The notes under the pieces: generated by a model | The model's input: the letters and a program-made list of their open reading frames with translations, nothing else | The model's database searches: none | Told to the model about the DNA's origin: nothing | Translations under genes and position numbers: made by a program | Shown: positions 47,801 to 62,800 of the stretch, in pieces | How the letters are laid out: each line of letters begins with the position of its first letter | Numbering within the stretch: the stretch's first letter is position 1 | DNA from: Nematostella vectensis | Taxonomy: Eukaryota; Cnidaria; Anthozoa; Actiniaria; Edwardsiidae | Assembly (NCBI RefSeq): GCF_932526225.1 | Contig: NC_064041.1 | Coordinates: forward strand, 1,934,699 to 1,998,698 | DNA length: 64,000 bases | Direction: 5' to 3'

Positions 47801-50800
47801 TCTGACCCATCACACTCTATTGTCTCCCCCAACTCACCCGGGGTAGGTCGCATTAGTTTCGTCTGACCCATCACACTCTATTGTCTCCCCCAACTCACCC
47901 GGGGTAAGTCGCATTAGTTTCGTCTGATCCATCACACTCTATTGTCTGCCCCAACTCACCCGGGGTAAGTCGCATTAGTTTCTGTCTGACCCATCACACT
48001 CTATTGTCTCCCCCAACTCACCCGGGGTAAGTCGCATTAGTTTCTGTCTGACCCATCACACTCTATTGTCTCCCCCAACTCACCCGGGGTAAGTCGCATT
48101 AGTTTCTGTCTGACCCATCACACTCTATTGTCTCCCCCAACTCACCCGGGGTAAGTCGCATTAGTTTCTGTCTGACCCATCACACTCTATTGTCTCCCCC
48201 AACTCACGCGGGGTAAGTCGCATTAGTTTCTGTCTGACCCATCACACTCTATTGTCTCCCCCAACACACCCGGGGTAAGTCGCATTAGTTTCTGTCTGAC
48301 CCATCACACTCTATTGTCTCCCCCAACTCACCCGGGGTAAGTCGCATTAGTTTTTTGTCTGACCCATCACACTCTATTGTCTCCCCCAACTCACCCGGGG
48401 TAAGTCGCATTAGTTTCTGTCTGACCCATCACACTCTATTGTCTCCCCCAACTCACCCGGGGTAAGTCGCATTAGTTTCTGTCTGACCCATCACACTCTA
48501 TTGTCTCCCCCAACTCACCCGGGGTAAGTCGCATTAGTTTCTGTCTGACCCATCACACTCTATTGTCTCCCCCAACTCACCCGGGGTAAGTCGCATTAGT
48601 TTCTGTCTGACCCATCACACTCTATTGTCTCCCCCAACTCACCCGGAGTGAGTCGCATTAGTTTCTGTCTGACCCATCACACTCTATTGTCTCCCCCAAC
48701 TCACCCGGGGTAAGTCGCATTAGTTTCTGTCTGACCCATCACACTCTATTGTCTCCCCCAACTCACCCGGAGTAAGTCGCATTAGTTTCTGTCTGACCCA
48801 TCGCCAGAGAGCGCTGGGCAAAGTAGACCTTGGTGATGGCGAACGAAAAGGCAAGAATGACGACGACAAACTGCACGATGATGACCCACAGGTCCACAAG
48901 CATCCGCATCAGGGCAAGTTGCAGGGGACCTGTCGGCGAGAAGACGAGTGCGAGTTATGTACAGAGTCCTAGAATCTCATGTCGCGGTACATCATGAACA
49001 GGATACGGGTGTTTTTTGTTTTTTTGTTTTATTTTTTTTATTTCTATCAACATGATATTTCTACATCACGGCGTGCCCTTGCTCGAGTGATAGCACGAGA
49101 CAAGACGCAAGACAAGACGCAAGACAAGACACAAGACAAGACGCAAGACACAAGACAAGACGCAAGACAAGACGCAAGACAAGACGCAAGACAAGACACA
49201 AGACAAGACACAAGACACAAGACAAGACACAAGACACAAGACACAACACAAGACACAAGACAAGACGCAAGACAAGACGCAAGACAAGACGCAAGACAAG
49301 ACACAAGACAAGACACAAGACACAAGACAAGACACAAGACAAGACACAAGACAAGACACAAGACAAGACACAAGACAAGACACAAGACAAGACACAAGAC
49401 AAGACACAAGACAAGACACAAGACAAGACACAAGACAAGACACAAGACAAGACACAAGACAAGACACAAGACAAGACACAAGACAAGACACAAGACAAGA
49501 CACAAGACAAGACACAAGACAAGACACAAGACACAAGACAAGACACAAGACACAAGACAAGACACAAGACAAGACACAAGACAAGACACAAGACAAGACA
49601 CAAGACAAGACACAAGACGCAAGACAAGACGCAAGACAAGACACAAGACAAGACACAAGACAAGACACAAGACAAGACACAAGACAAGACACAAGACAAG
49701 ACACAAGACAAGACACAAGACAAGACACAAGACAAGACACAAGACACAAGACACAAGACAAGACGCAAGACAAGACGCAAGACAAGACACAAGACAAGAC
49801 ACAAGACAAGACACAAGACAAGACGCAAGACAAGACGCAGGACAAGACACAAGACAAGACGCAGGACAAGACACAAGACAAGACACAAGACAAGACACAA
49901 GACAAGACACAAGACAAGACACAAGACAAGACACAAGACACAAGACAAGACACAAGACAAGACACAAGACAAGACACAAGACAAGACACAAGACAAGACA
50001 CAAGACAAGACACAAGACAAGACACAAGACAAGACACAAGACACAAGACAAGACGCAAGACAAGACACAAGACAAGACACAAGACAAGACACAAGACAAG
50101 ACACAAGACGCAAGACAAGACGCAAGACAAGACACAAGACAAGACACAAGACAAGACACAAGACAAGACACAAGACAAGACACAAGACAAGACGCAAGAC
50201 AAGACACAAGACACAAGACACAAGACACAAGACACAAGACACAAGACACAAGACACAAGACACAAGACAAGACGCAAGACGCAAGACACAAGACACAAGA
50301 CACAAAACACAAGACAAGACACAAGACAAGACACAAGACAAGACACAAGACACAAGACAAGACACAAGACACAAGACACAAGACACAAGACACAAGACAC
50401 GACACAAGACAAGACGCAAGACAAGACGCAAGACAAGACGCAAGACAAGACGCAAGACAAGACGCAAGACAAGACACAAGACAAGACACAAGACACAAGA
50501 CACAAGACAAGACACAAGACAAGACACAAGACAAGACGCAAGACAAGACGCAAGACAAGACACAAGACACAAGACAAGACACAAGACAAGACACAAGACA
50601 AGACACAAGACAAGACACAAGACAAGACACAAGACACAAGACAAGACACAAGACAAGACGCAAGACAAGACACAAGACACAAGACAAGACACAAGACAAG
50701 ACACAAGACAAGACACAAGACAAGACACAAGACAAGACACAAGACAAGACACAAGACAAGACACAAGACACAAGACAAGACACAAGACAAGACGCAAGAC

Positions 50801-53800
50801 ACAAGACAAGACGCAAGACACAAGACAAGACGCAAGACACAAGACAAGACACAAGACTCAAGACACAAGACGCAAGACAAGACACAAGACACAAGACACA
50901 AGACACAAGACACAAGACACAAGACAAGACACAAGGCAAGACACAAGGCAAGACACAAGACACAAGACACAAGACACAAGACACAAGACAAGACACAAGA
51001 CACAAGACAAGACGCAAGACAAGACACAAGACAAGACACAAGACAAGACACAAGACAAGACGCAAGACACAAGACAAGACACAAGACAAGACACAAGACA
51101 AGACGCAAGACAAGACGCAGGACAAGACACAAGACAAGACGCAGGACAAGACACAAGACAAGACACAAGACAAGACACAAGACAAGACACAAGACAAGAC
51201 ACAAGACAAGACACAAGACACAAGACAAGACACAAGACAAGACACAAGACAAGACACAAGACAAGACGCAAGACAAGACGCAAGACAAGACGCAAGACAA
51301 GACACAAGACAAGACGCAAGACAAGACACAAGACACAAGACACAAGACACAAGACACAAGACAAGACGCAAGACGCAAGACACAAGACACAAAACACAAG
51401 ACAAGACACAAGACAAGACACAAGACAAGACACAAGACACAAGACAAGACACAAGACAAGACACAAGACAAGACGCAAGACAAGACGCAAGACACAAGAC
51501 AAGACACAAGACACAAGACAAGACAAGACGCAAGACACAAGACAAGACACAAGACAAGACACAAGACACAAGACAAGACACAAGACAAGACACAAGACAC
51601 AAGACAAGACGCAAGACAAGACGCAAGACAAGTTCCAAAGTGATGAAGGTGTATAAAGATGAAAGTATATATGATGACAGATGGTGATAATATGAAGATG
51701 AAGAATGTATATAATGATGGTGATCATACAGGTGTTCATGATAAATGTAATGCCAATGGTGATGATTATGATGACTAACGTATTAATACTTGGTCTCCCT
51801 GTGGAGGCACCAACCTGTTGTTCTGTTGAGCTCCAGCACGCTGGAAACACGCAAGATCAGGAAGAGTGTGTTAATTCCGTACATATACATGACACCAGCC
51901 AGTAGATTGTTACCCTGAACCGGACCGGACTTGGCCATGGTCACAATCCGGACAATCACTATGGTTATGTAGCATAGGATGATTGTTATGTCCAGGTAGT
52001 TCCACATGTCGCTGAAATCAAATCACACGTGCGCATCAAGTGTCATTTTTCTCTTTCACGAGATTACTTGACAAGGTTACGATATCATACTTTCTAGCGA
52101 AAACGCTTATTGAATATGATATAATGTAGATTCTAGATAACATATTTTGCTATTAATAATATACATGAAAAAAATTTTGCATTCTGATTGGCTGAGAGCA
52201 GTGCAGTTTTTTGTTAACAAAGTGCAAAATCAAGCAAACAAAATGCCGAAATAGTTAACAAAGTGCAAATTTATATTGAAATGGAGCGACGTGATTGATT
52301 AAAAAACAATAAAATCATAATTGACCAATGAGATGGCTTATTTATAAGTGTCGAAGATCTTGAAGTTGTGGGAGAATAATGGCCGGCGTACAGAGCAGAT
52401 TTGCACTTGCGACGGCAAACACTATCGAGGAATTGAAAAACTCCTCAAAAAATAAAAACACAGCACTTAGCACAACATTTTCGATAAATGTCTGGCGAAA
52501 ATGGTACCACAAGCTCCTCAGCAATTCCTGCCAGAATCCCGAATGAGTTCTCAAGCTCGAAATTTTGTCAACAGCTTCCACAACTGCACGGTCACGTTCA
52601 ACATGCAGAAAACGGCGCTATGCGTTCCCGACAGCAATTTGTTGATTTTAAGCAGTTTATAAGCTTGAACTTTTCTCTCACTTGTTAGCTTGAGTTTTGA
52701 ATTTCGCTGTACGTATTATGGGTTGTCATAACAAATTATTCATCACATGGCTCGGGCGCGTCATTTCCGGTTTGTTCTGCCTTGCAATTTTTGCATGTAT
52801 ATTATTAAAAGTAAATCATACGACTTTTCTCGTTCAATTTGGGATTAATTTACACTCGTGTTTTTTTTTTTAAAAAGCTCAAATTGTCAATTTTTATACT
52901 TTTTGAAAAACCCACTCGTGAAAAGTACAGCCAAATTCGTTGTTGCGCGACCACGGCGAATCCAAAATCCTTGTCTCGTTTGGGAATAGCGCGTAGTCAG
53001 ACAAAAACTTTGGGGGCGGTTTGTCTGAAAGAAAGATTCTGGATTACTAGCGTACTAGAGCTCAATTTTAAAATTGACTGGTTTCGAAAATTAAAACCCT
53101 TGAAAGGCCAACTCATTGGTAACGCTATGTGAAATTGCTCTTACACGTTTATTTAAAAAGATTACTATGTCCCACCTTCTGACCGGTTTCAGTCTAGACC
53201 AAACGTTTAGCATGAGAACTCATGTAATCGTCACAACATGCTAAAAATATGCCGAGGCTCCGATAGCAGCAATATATAATTTTATAGTGATATGTTCTAA
53301 AATAAAGTATCACATTTTAAACATAAAATACTGACGTTTTACTTCACTTATCATCCCGGATTCGCAAATGCTCAAAAAATAAGAACGGCCAAGCTTCAAC
53401 GGAAAATTAGACGTTCTTATAAAACAAGTCTACTGTGGGAAGGTGAAAAAAGACTCACCGGAAGTAAATCTTGGATCGTGACCGCTGATACTGTTGGACC
53501 TCGGCCAATATGCGACCGAGAAAGAAGACAAGAATGACGTACTCTACCGCGGTGGGCTGGACACTAGAAGGACTAAGGCAGACCGCCATGTGCAACGCGA
53601 TGAAAGTAAATTGACTCACCAAGTCCTTGGTGAAACAGACAAGCGGTACAAGCGTGTATCTTAAGTAAACAGCTGCAACAAAACAATATTATTATCACAA
53701 AAGCCAACCCGCATGTAATCTATACTTTTAATTACGTAGTTTCCGCCATCAACCATCGTAAAAAAATACACAAAACCCCCTTAGACTTGGCATCTTTTGC

Positions 53801-56800
53801 TAAATAATTGTAGCACTCCTTCTCGTGTTATGTTTATTCCATGCTAAATATAGTTTAACCTCCAAACAAAAGTGCGAGACAAGCAATTATTTAAAAAAAA
53901 GACACACGCATTGGCAATTCAACGGTAATTTCATCACACGAGCCAAGATGACGTAAAAGTCGTACAAATATCCACAAATTTTGGCCTGAAACAATAGCCC
54001 ACAAATATATTTTAACTTTTAACCATGGAAAAAGAGCAAAATCTCCCTTCATCTAGACGAGATTTCTCCGGATTTCCAGTTTTTCAAGCTCGATCTGTAA
54101 TTGGTCCATAACGTAAACTCTTCAAGCTGCTATGGGATTGGTGGAATGGAAAGCAGTCCAGCTCGACTAGGTATTTTGCTGCAGTAAATGTCACAGTAAA
54201 AAAAGCTCGAGGAAAGAAAACTTTTCTAAAACTAATTATTTTAACTCTCAACCTTTGTTGGGGCCAATTTTTCTCATTCCTTATTCAATCTGCAAGGAAT
54301 CAATGTTGTGGAGCAAATTATGATCTAAACAACAATCAAAGCTCATATTTCATGGTTTTGTTCAGTTCGAGCGCAAACCTTCCCTAGTATAGTTCGGCAA
54401 TAGAGTCTCTTGAGTCCAGCCAACCAGAAAAATAAAATATCTTCATCTATGTAAACATCCAAACTTCATAATGAGGAATCATCTACATAACAGCATTGAA
54501 ATGGCTGCAGAACGTCTGTTTCCTTGCACCGCTGTTTTTATCTTCACCAGTCTGCGTACAGGCGTACGGGTACTTTATTTGAATAGATTTGATTCTGGGG
54601 GACCTTGAAATGTCATGCATGCGAAGAAAGTGTAGTATATTTACTCGCCTGAGTTGTGAAAGATTTGCATTAGCGCGCACGTTCAAAGGTACAGTCCATC
54701 AGCTCAAATCATTTGAAAAATATAAGTTCAATTTTTAGAGATAAGAGAGTTTTAAAAGATCTCTGGGTGGCTTACAGTCATCAAGATTCTGTCAAGTAAT
54801 TATTGTTTTTTCATTTGTTTGCTCAATGATTGTGATTCTTGAATATGAATGAGAAAGTGTGTTTCTTAAGAGTCATTAGAATAAGGACCAGTCACTTTGT
54901 GGCTTTATTTATCGCCACAAAGTGACTGGTCCTTTTCTGTTCCAGATTATATATCAATCGCAAAACATACTATAATGATATTTCCAAGGATATAAAAACA
55001 TAATCAGGCCGATATATATGGACTAAAGCTCTGCCTGATAAATAATGGGTTTCGTCGGCCTGGTATGTCGACCTGAAGCGCTCTATTCGTAGGTTATTCC
55101 TTTACTAAAGGACCATACTATGAAGAGTGGGTTTGATAGAGATGCTCTTACCTGTGTACCTCCTCTTGGAGCAGAAAAGTACTAGTAGCAATGGGTAGAG
55201 AAGCGAATCCAGAACGATAAGAAACAGGACCAGTAATGAGCCGGTCTCATTGCCCCATTGTTCCTCGACAAGGCGATGGATGTTAGGCTGAGCTAGAAAC
55301 TGAAAACGTTACCCATGTGATTGACAATAGTAACTTGACAAGTACTGGGTTGTGATGATGATGGTGAGGTGATGGTGAGGTTACCAGTGATGGTGACGGT
55401 GATGATTATGATGATGATGATGATTATGGAGTAAAAAAGTGGCGACAATCTTGACGATGACAATGATGATTATTATCCCTTTGCTCCTCTCAAAAAGTGA
55501 AGGGGATATAAACACCGGAAACTAAATTATGATGCTAAAACAAATCTATTATCACGATGTGTTGCTGTTGTGAAGTTTGAATGGTACCTTTTTTTGTTCA
55601 TAAAAAAGTGCTTGCTGGATGGTTTTGTCCACCAACTCCAGTGACCCCTCCCCTTCCGTCTGACCAATAAAATCAACTGCAAATTGCTCCACTGAATCCG
55701 CCAAGTCGTCAAAACGCTGCTGTGCCCATGGATAATACTCCCGGCCTTGTTCCCGCAAATGGGATTGGAGCTAAGAAACCAACAAATAAACCAATAGGGA
55801 ATTCATTTTTCATGAATGTTTTTTTCTCAGACAGTTCTTTTTAATGTTAAAGATTGTTTGGCTCAACGGGAACATGGGACTCACCATGACACCTCTATCT
55901 TCCTCCCTCCTCACCTTTGTCTATTTGTGACACCTCTATCCTCCTCTCTCATCCCTTTGTCTATTTGTGACACCTCTATCCTCCTCTCTCATCCCTTTGT
56001 CTATTTGTGACACCTCTATCCTCCTCTCTCCTCCCTTTGTCTATTTGTGACACCTCTATCCTCCTCTCTCCTCCCTTTGTCTATTTGTGATACCTCTATC
56101 CTCCTCCCCCTCTTTGTCTATTTGTGACACCTCTATCCTCCTCTCTCATCCCTTTGTCTATTTGTGACACCTCTATCCTCCTCTCTCCTCCCTCTTTGTC
56201 TATTTGTGACACCTCTATCCTCCTCTCTCATCCCTTTGTCTATTTGTGATACCTCTATCCTCCTCTCTCCTCACCTTTGTCTATTTGTGACACCTCTATC
56301 CTCCTCTCTCCTCCCTTTGTCCATTTGTGACACATCTATCCTTCTCTCTCATCCCTTTGTCTATTTGTGACACCTCTATCCTCCTCTCTCCTCCCTCTTT
56401 GTCTATTTGTGACACCTCTATCCTCCTCTCTCATCCCTTTGTCTATTTGTGACACCTCTATCCTCCTCTCTCCTCCCTCTTTGTCTATTTGTGATACCTC
56501 TATCCCCCCCCCCCTTTGTCTATTTGTGACACCTCTATCCCCCCCCCTTTGTCTATTTGTGACACCTTTATCCTCCTCTCTCATCCCTTTGTCTATTTGT
56601 GACACCTCTATCCTCCTCTCTCATCCCTTTGTCTATTTGTGACACCTCTCTCCTCCTCTCTCCTCCCTCTTTGTCTATTTGTGATACCTCTATCCTCCCC
56701 CCCCCTTTGTCTATTTGTGACACCTCTCTCCTCCTCTCTCCTCCCTCTTTGTCTATTTGTGATACCTCTATCCTCCACCCCCCCCCCCCCCTTGTCTATT

Positions 56801-59800
56801 TGTGACGCAACACACTGCTGGTGACGAGGGTTTAAGAAGGTGATATTCATTATGCCAGATTTGAATAGCTAATAATTTCCCAAAATTAACATACTAGAGA
56901 CTAGACATACCAGACAACACACTTACCATAAATGCCTCTGCCATTGGATTTCCGACAGCGCAAAGGTTTCTGGGAGTAATGTTCTTCTCTGCACTTTCGG
57001 GGCCTCCCGGCGACAGTAAATACATCTCAAGATTACTCTTCACTAGAGATGAGATGGCCCAAAAAATGAGGGAGAGAACTTTGGAGAACTTTTGGGATGT
57101 TGTTTAGTTCTTATCATTTAACAGTAAAATTGTTTGTGTTGCAAATACTTTTAAGTTCGGCCATAAATTTCCGTAGATTGACTTGACCAAATCACAGACT
57201 TGTATACATCCCCGGGAACAAAGGACGTCTAGGTCATCGTAAAGCGGCGCGAGCAGAAATCTTCTTACTAACTAATAAATTAAGAGGAACTAATTTTCCG
57301 TGAAACGGATGATATGTTAATATTTCGTGTTGTTTACTTCATTTCCAAGGTTTGAGTAAACAGTTTTTATCTTGCTGGTTGTGGATCTAAACCAATATAA
57401 CATCACACTTACAATATTCTTTCTCAAAGAAGACGGGAGGTAGAACAGTCTGGGCGACCTGATGACGACGTGCGCAACGTCCAATCAGCTGAACAAGGAC
57501 ATTCCGCTCTTTGCACAGCCTACGACATCTGCCAAGGCATAAAGGAATGAACAATAAGTGCTTTTATTAATGGATCATAAAGATAGCACCGTGAATCAAC
57601 TATCATTAGCATCCATGAAACATCAGTCCACTTTCAACTCAAAAATGGAATTGAATTTGAAACGGCACAAAACAGTCCGAGAACCGGATAACACCGGGTG
57701 GGTGGGTGGGTGGGTGGGTGAGGGACTGGGTGAGTGATTAAATACTCGCTCGATATCCTGGGCTATGTGGTTTGCCTGTAGAGATCTTACCTGTCGTCTA
57801 GGGAATCAGCCCACGAGTCCGTGCACAGGGTACCCGTGTCATCTTCGCCTTTGACATAAATTACACCCTTGCACAGTCTTGGCTCCCAAGTGAACCCTAC
57901 GGGTTGTATGTGAGGGCCAATCTTACTATGAAGGAAAAATGTACAAATTGCAATTTAGCAGACTTTGCACTTGCGAAGTATACGGAGACGGAGAAAGGGC
58001 TGTTGGTAAGAGCTTACGCGCGTGTAAAAATAGTGTGAAGGAGACGCGGGAGAGGGAACAAAGAAATCGTCCAGTCCCACATTTTCCGTTTCCTTATCAT
58101 TCGAAGTATCATCAAAGACATCGCAAAGCAAAATGGTCGACGAGTATATAAGTAGTAAAGGAGGGACCGATTCAACCCCCTTTTTGTGGCGGAATTACTA
58201 ATTAGGCGGAGGAGTACATTATCTTCTATAAAAGACAAACCCAGTCGGTCTGCGTTCGGGTCAATTTTGCACGAAGGAAGCGTGTTTGGGCTGACATGGA
58301 GATATTAGCGCTAATAATTATGGCTGATGGCTCTAAAATGGGATTTAGTGGATTCAGTGCATTTCCATCGTCTCGTCGAAAGTGCAAAATCAATGCTAAA
58401 TGTAACTTATTTTAAAATAATTAGAAAGTGTATAAAATTATCGTCGGTAGCTTCCATGGATTAAAGACGATTAAAAACCGGCTAAGGCTCTTTCGAGGTA
58501 AAAAATGATTTATTGGCTTTATACATTCGATTGACATAAACATGTAACTATGCAAAAATATTTATTTTCTCCTTCCACAGAAACCACGGCAGTAATATTC
58601 GAGTTCTTAGTTGGCTTTTAATCGCACGCTCGATCGAATCAAAGGTTTCGTTGAGCACTTCTACACTGCTCTTCTGCTTTCACTCTTTTGACTGGTTTTA
58701 GAGTTTATCGAGATCGATCTGATAAAATATAAGAAATGTTTTCAAACGTCGTATTATCCATGAGCCGTATTAAATACAAGTACATGCAAATGAAGATTAA
58801 CAATCGACTTGATTTATTTGCACATATTTGCATTGAATACGCGGCTCATAGATAATACGACGTTTGAACTTAGGCTTAATTGTCTTCAATAAAGATTTCT
58901 TCTCCACGATGATATTTTAGGAGATAGAACTATTACTGTATACCTTTTGTGTGGTTTTCTTGAGAAACACGGAGGTTTTAAGGTGATTAGCCCTTTTTGC
59001 TGCGGGAAATAAATTATTTTTGTGCTTCTGTGAAGCCTCGAAAATGGCGCCTTTGAAGGTGCGATCCTCTCGCAAAAACGCGTGAGTTAGAATTTTTCTC
59101 CCCGGTATTATTTTGAAATAAAAAGCATTTTGCACACCTCCTCTCCTATAATGTGTGAAAATTGTGTGGTTTTAAAGTTTTCTAGCCTAGACTTTTTTCC
59201 GTAAAAGGTGGTCCACAGTCCATTGACCTGATATCGGGGCGCAGGAAAATATCCACTTTCTAAGAGGTGTATATTGTATTTTATCCCGAGCTTCTCAACC
59301 AATCAAATCGCTTGTTCATGCGAGGTTCCCGAGTTTTATATACTAATGAGTATTATATACAGTATAGATCAGGCTCAAATCATATTATATACAGTATAGA
59401 TCAGGCTCAAATCATATTATATACAGTATAGATCAGGCTCAAATCATATTATATACAGTATAGATCAGGCTCAAATCATATTACAATGCAAACGGTCTAG
59501 TTGTATATCTTTGAGTAGCACAATGAGGGTAAATCCTGATTTCCAAAACTATAATGGGAGTTTTAGATATATAGTCACGCGGAGACTTACGTTTTTGAGG
59601 TGTAGGTCGCGTGGAGATTATTCTTGGTTATGTGCAGGCGCACGGTTATTAAACCATTTGTTTCCAAGATCATCCTAAAATCATGGTCAGCGGAGCTCTG
59701 TGAAAACAGTTGTCGCGGAAGTAACTCTGGCGGATCTTCATCTGGCGAATAGCACTCAAAGACAATTGAAAAACGCTTTGGTCCAAGGCTGGCGTCCAGT

Positions 59801-62800
59801 GAGACCTCAGCCCATTCGCGGTCTTTATCGTTTTCTTGGTCCTCATCCTGCTGGAATCTTAAGATGATATGCGTATTGTGGGCGGGAATAGTTTAAGGGA
59901 GAGTCTCGCGTCTCTTTGCAGCCTTTAAAAGAGTTTCATTAGATATAAAATCATCAAGAAAATTGAAGTCAGCAAGGAAAACGAGATATGAAAACGATTG
60001 ACATTTTTCATCTTTGCCAATTATTCAGTTTATATCGGGAATTTAGGTAAAAAAGAGGAGCATTTTATTACTATAATAACTGAATACAAAATGTGTCAGA
60101 TAGACGTATGACAAAAAGTGTGCCCATTCACTTAATATAAAATAATTCCCTTATTTTGAAATTCACTTACTTTGAAGGAGACGGAATTCCCTTCAGCTGG
60201 TAGCTCCTTTTTCTTGTTAACGCTGTCATTCAAAGAAGCAGCATGGTTATCATCAACATCATCTTCGTTATCAGAATGTTTAATCCTTGTTTACACCACC
60301 ACCACTACCACCGTCAAAGCCAGCGTCACCACCAACACCATAATAATCACTACCACTACCACCGACATCGCCATCACCTTTATCACCATCACCAACCAGT
60401 GGCGGATTCAGGGGGGGGGGGCAGTCACCCCAACCCAACCCTAAGGGCCAAAAAAGCATTTTTGGAAAGAAAAAAACGTTGCAAATTGCTAGAGCCGAAT
60501 TCGGTGTATCGCGAAGCCGCGTTATCTAAGTTTTGTATAAGAATCCGTAACAAAGATGGTATATCCCTTAAAGTCTGAAAAAAAAAATCGTGACAAAAAC
60601 TGTCAAAAAAGTCACCCCCTTTTAAATTCTACGTCCGCCACTGAAAGCTTCCTTTGTGGGATTATCGAATAGCGTAAATTTCCCGTCTCTGGACGGGGTA
60701 TTACGGGACTGCTTGGCTTTGAGAAGCTGCACGCACCCTGCGCACCCCCCAGAGTACGCGCCTGATCATCACCACCACCACACTATCTCCACACTATCAC
60801 CATCTTCATCACCACCACCACTATCACCACCATCACCACCACCACCACCACTATCACCACCATCACCACCACCACCACAACCTTCATCACACGATGACCA
60901 TCATCACCACCACCACCACACTACCACCAACACCACCACCACACTATCACCAACATCACCATCACCACCATCACCATCACCGCCACCGCCACCACAACCA
61001 TCATCACCACCACCACCACACGATGACCATCATCACCACCACCACCACTATCACCACCATCACCACCACCACCATATTACCGTAATCACCATATCACCAT
61101 CACCACACTATCACCATCATCACTACCACCACCACACGATGACCATCATCACCACCGCCACCACAACCATCATCACCATCACCACCACCACCATCACCAC
61201 AACCTTCACCAACACCACCTTCACAACCTCCACCTCCACCACACTATCACCATCATCGTAACCACAACCACCACACCATGAAAGCTCTTTCCATTTCTCT
61301 GGCTCACCTATAGTTCCTGATATCTGTTCTCTCGTCAGCGCACACCCAAACACCATCAGCTCCCTCATTCTGAAGATGAAATCATAGCGCATCGAGACTG
61401 CCTGTTTGAGTAAAACAACTGGTTTAGAATAGAGTAATATCAAGAATAATTAGCGAAACATTCATATTGTCGGCTGCAGTATACAGTAAAACCAAAACTT
61501 TTTCGATTTATTTTCTTGGAGTTTCGAGTTATTGGGATTGAGTTGTTACCAAGCTAATGAAGACCAAAACCTACCTCAATAGCTAAAAAGCAAGCCAGGA
61601 CAAAGCGCTGCACATACACTTGGGCCAAGCAGCCCTTGTCGCACACAGAGGTTCCCATAGCAACCGAGTGTCCATCAACGAAGATTTCGCCTTGTTTTGC
61701 ATCATGATCCCAAACAAACGCAATGTGGGCCCATTTCTGATGAGGCATTTCGCTGAAAATAAAAATTAGGCAATGTTGCCAACTGTATCTCCTGGAAACA
61801 CAGTATAGTACATTTGTCTTTTTTATATGACAAGGTTTGATCTTTATTAAACTAAAAAGGCTCAGCCGTCAAAAATAATTTAAAATACCTTACCCATTTC
61901 TGTCAAGCGCTAGAATCAATATTAAAGACTTTTTGAAAGTATTCGTATGACTTGAGGCTTGAACCAATGAACCACGAGTTTCTCGGTCCTCTCCACCTCC
62001 TATTCTACGTTTGTGGTCTTGACCCCCCCCCCCCCCCCCTCTATCCTAGGTATGTTGGGTAGCCTGTCCTTCGACAAGCTTTCGTCAATCTAATTAAGGT
62101 AATATCACCGGATCACCATACCTTCCCTTGATGCTAAGCACATCGTTCCCACTCTCTCCTTTAAGCACAACTTGGAGACAATTGTTCTGGTAGCTTATTG
62201 AAAACTGCCGAGGATTCGTGTTATCAGCTAATAGCAGAATGTCACACTCGGAACCCAGACAAAACCACAGGCAAACCGTGAAGCTGGAGTTATCCACATG
62301 AAACGCGGGTATCTCAGCGGATGAACCGACCTGATCTAACCAATACGTCAACGCCTGGCGACCATCTTCAGCTCGTATAAACTTCATCCATCTGTCATCA
62401 CTGTAATCAAAACGGAAATCAGTAGGCGTATAGTATAACGACAGTGTATAGTACAGGCGCGTACAGTGTGTGCGAACCCCCCCCCCCCCCACCCTCACCT
62501 TGACCGCCGTCAAATACTTTCTTTTCCCATATGATACCTCATGAATGCGCACTGCAGCTTGTTGTATTGTGTTGGTCAATCTTTATTGGCATGTTGTATT
62601 GTGTTGGTCACTCTTGATCGGTATTGTACGTTGTGCTGTGTTGATTCTGGTGGTGTGCTATGCGAATAGGCTTTTTGACATTTTTAACACAAACGCTCGT
62701 TAGTTTAAATCATGGAAAATAGAACCATTTTTTACTACATTCCCTTCAAAGACACACGCAAATAATGCCTAAGAACGAAATATAGCCAGGAAAGTTAATA

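Noticed and set aside
44833-48803. CRISPR array
   Set aside because: The regular 62-bp units have no unique spacers; the whole unit is conserved. The genome is animal. It is a minisatellite.
48979-51687. Very long open frames on both strands (up to 902 residues)
   Set aside because: They are translations of the CAAGA/CACAAGA satellite. The 12-bp super-unit has no stop codons in several frames, so openness is automatic. The sequence is intronic to the channel gene.
56164-56850. Repetitive frames of about 60-90 residues
   Set aside because: They are produced by the 40-bp minisatellite, which is intronic.
57939-58151. Plus-strand ORF of 70 residues (MYKLQFSRLCTCEV)
   Set aside because: No family signature, no splice context, and it starts next to the acceptor of a minus-strand channel exon.
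60656-61443. His/Thr/Pro-rich open frames
   Set aside because: They are translations of (CAC/CAT)n. The only real coding part is the channel exon at 61308-61401 on the minus strand.
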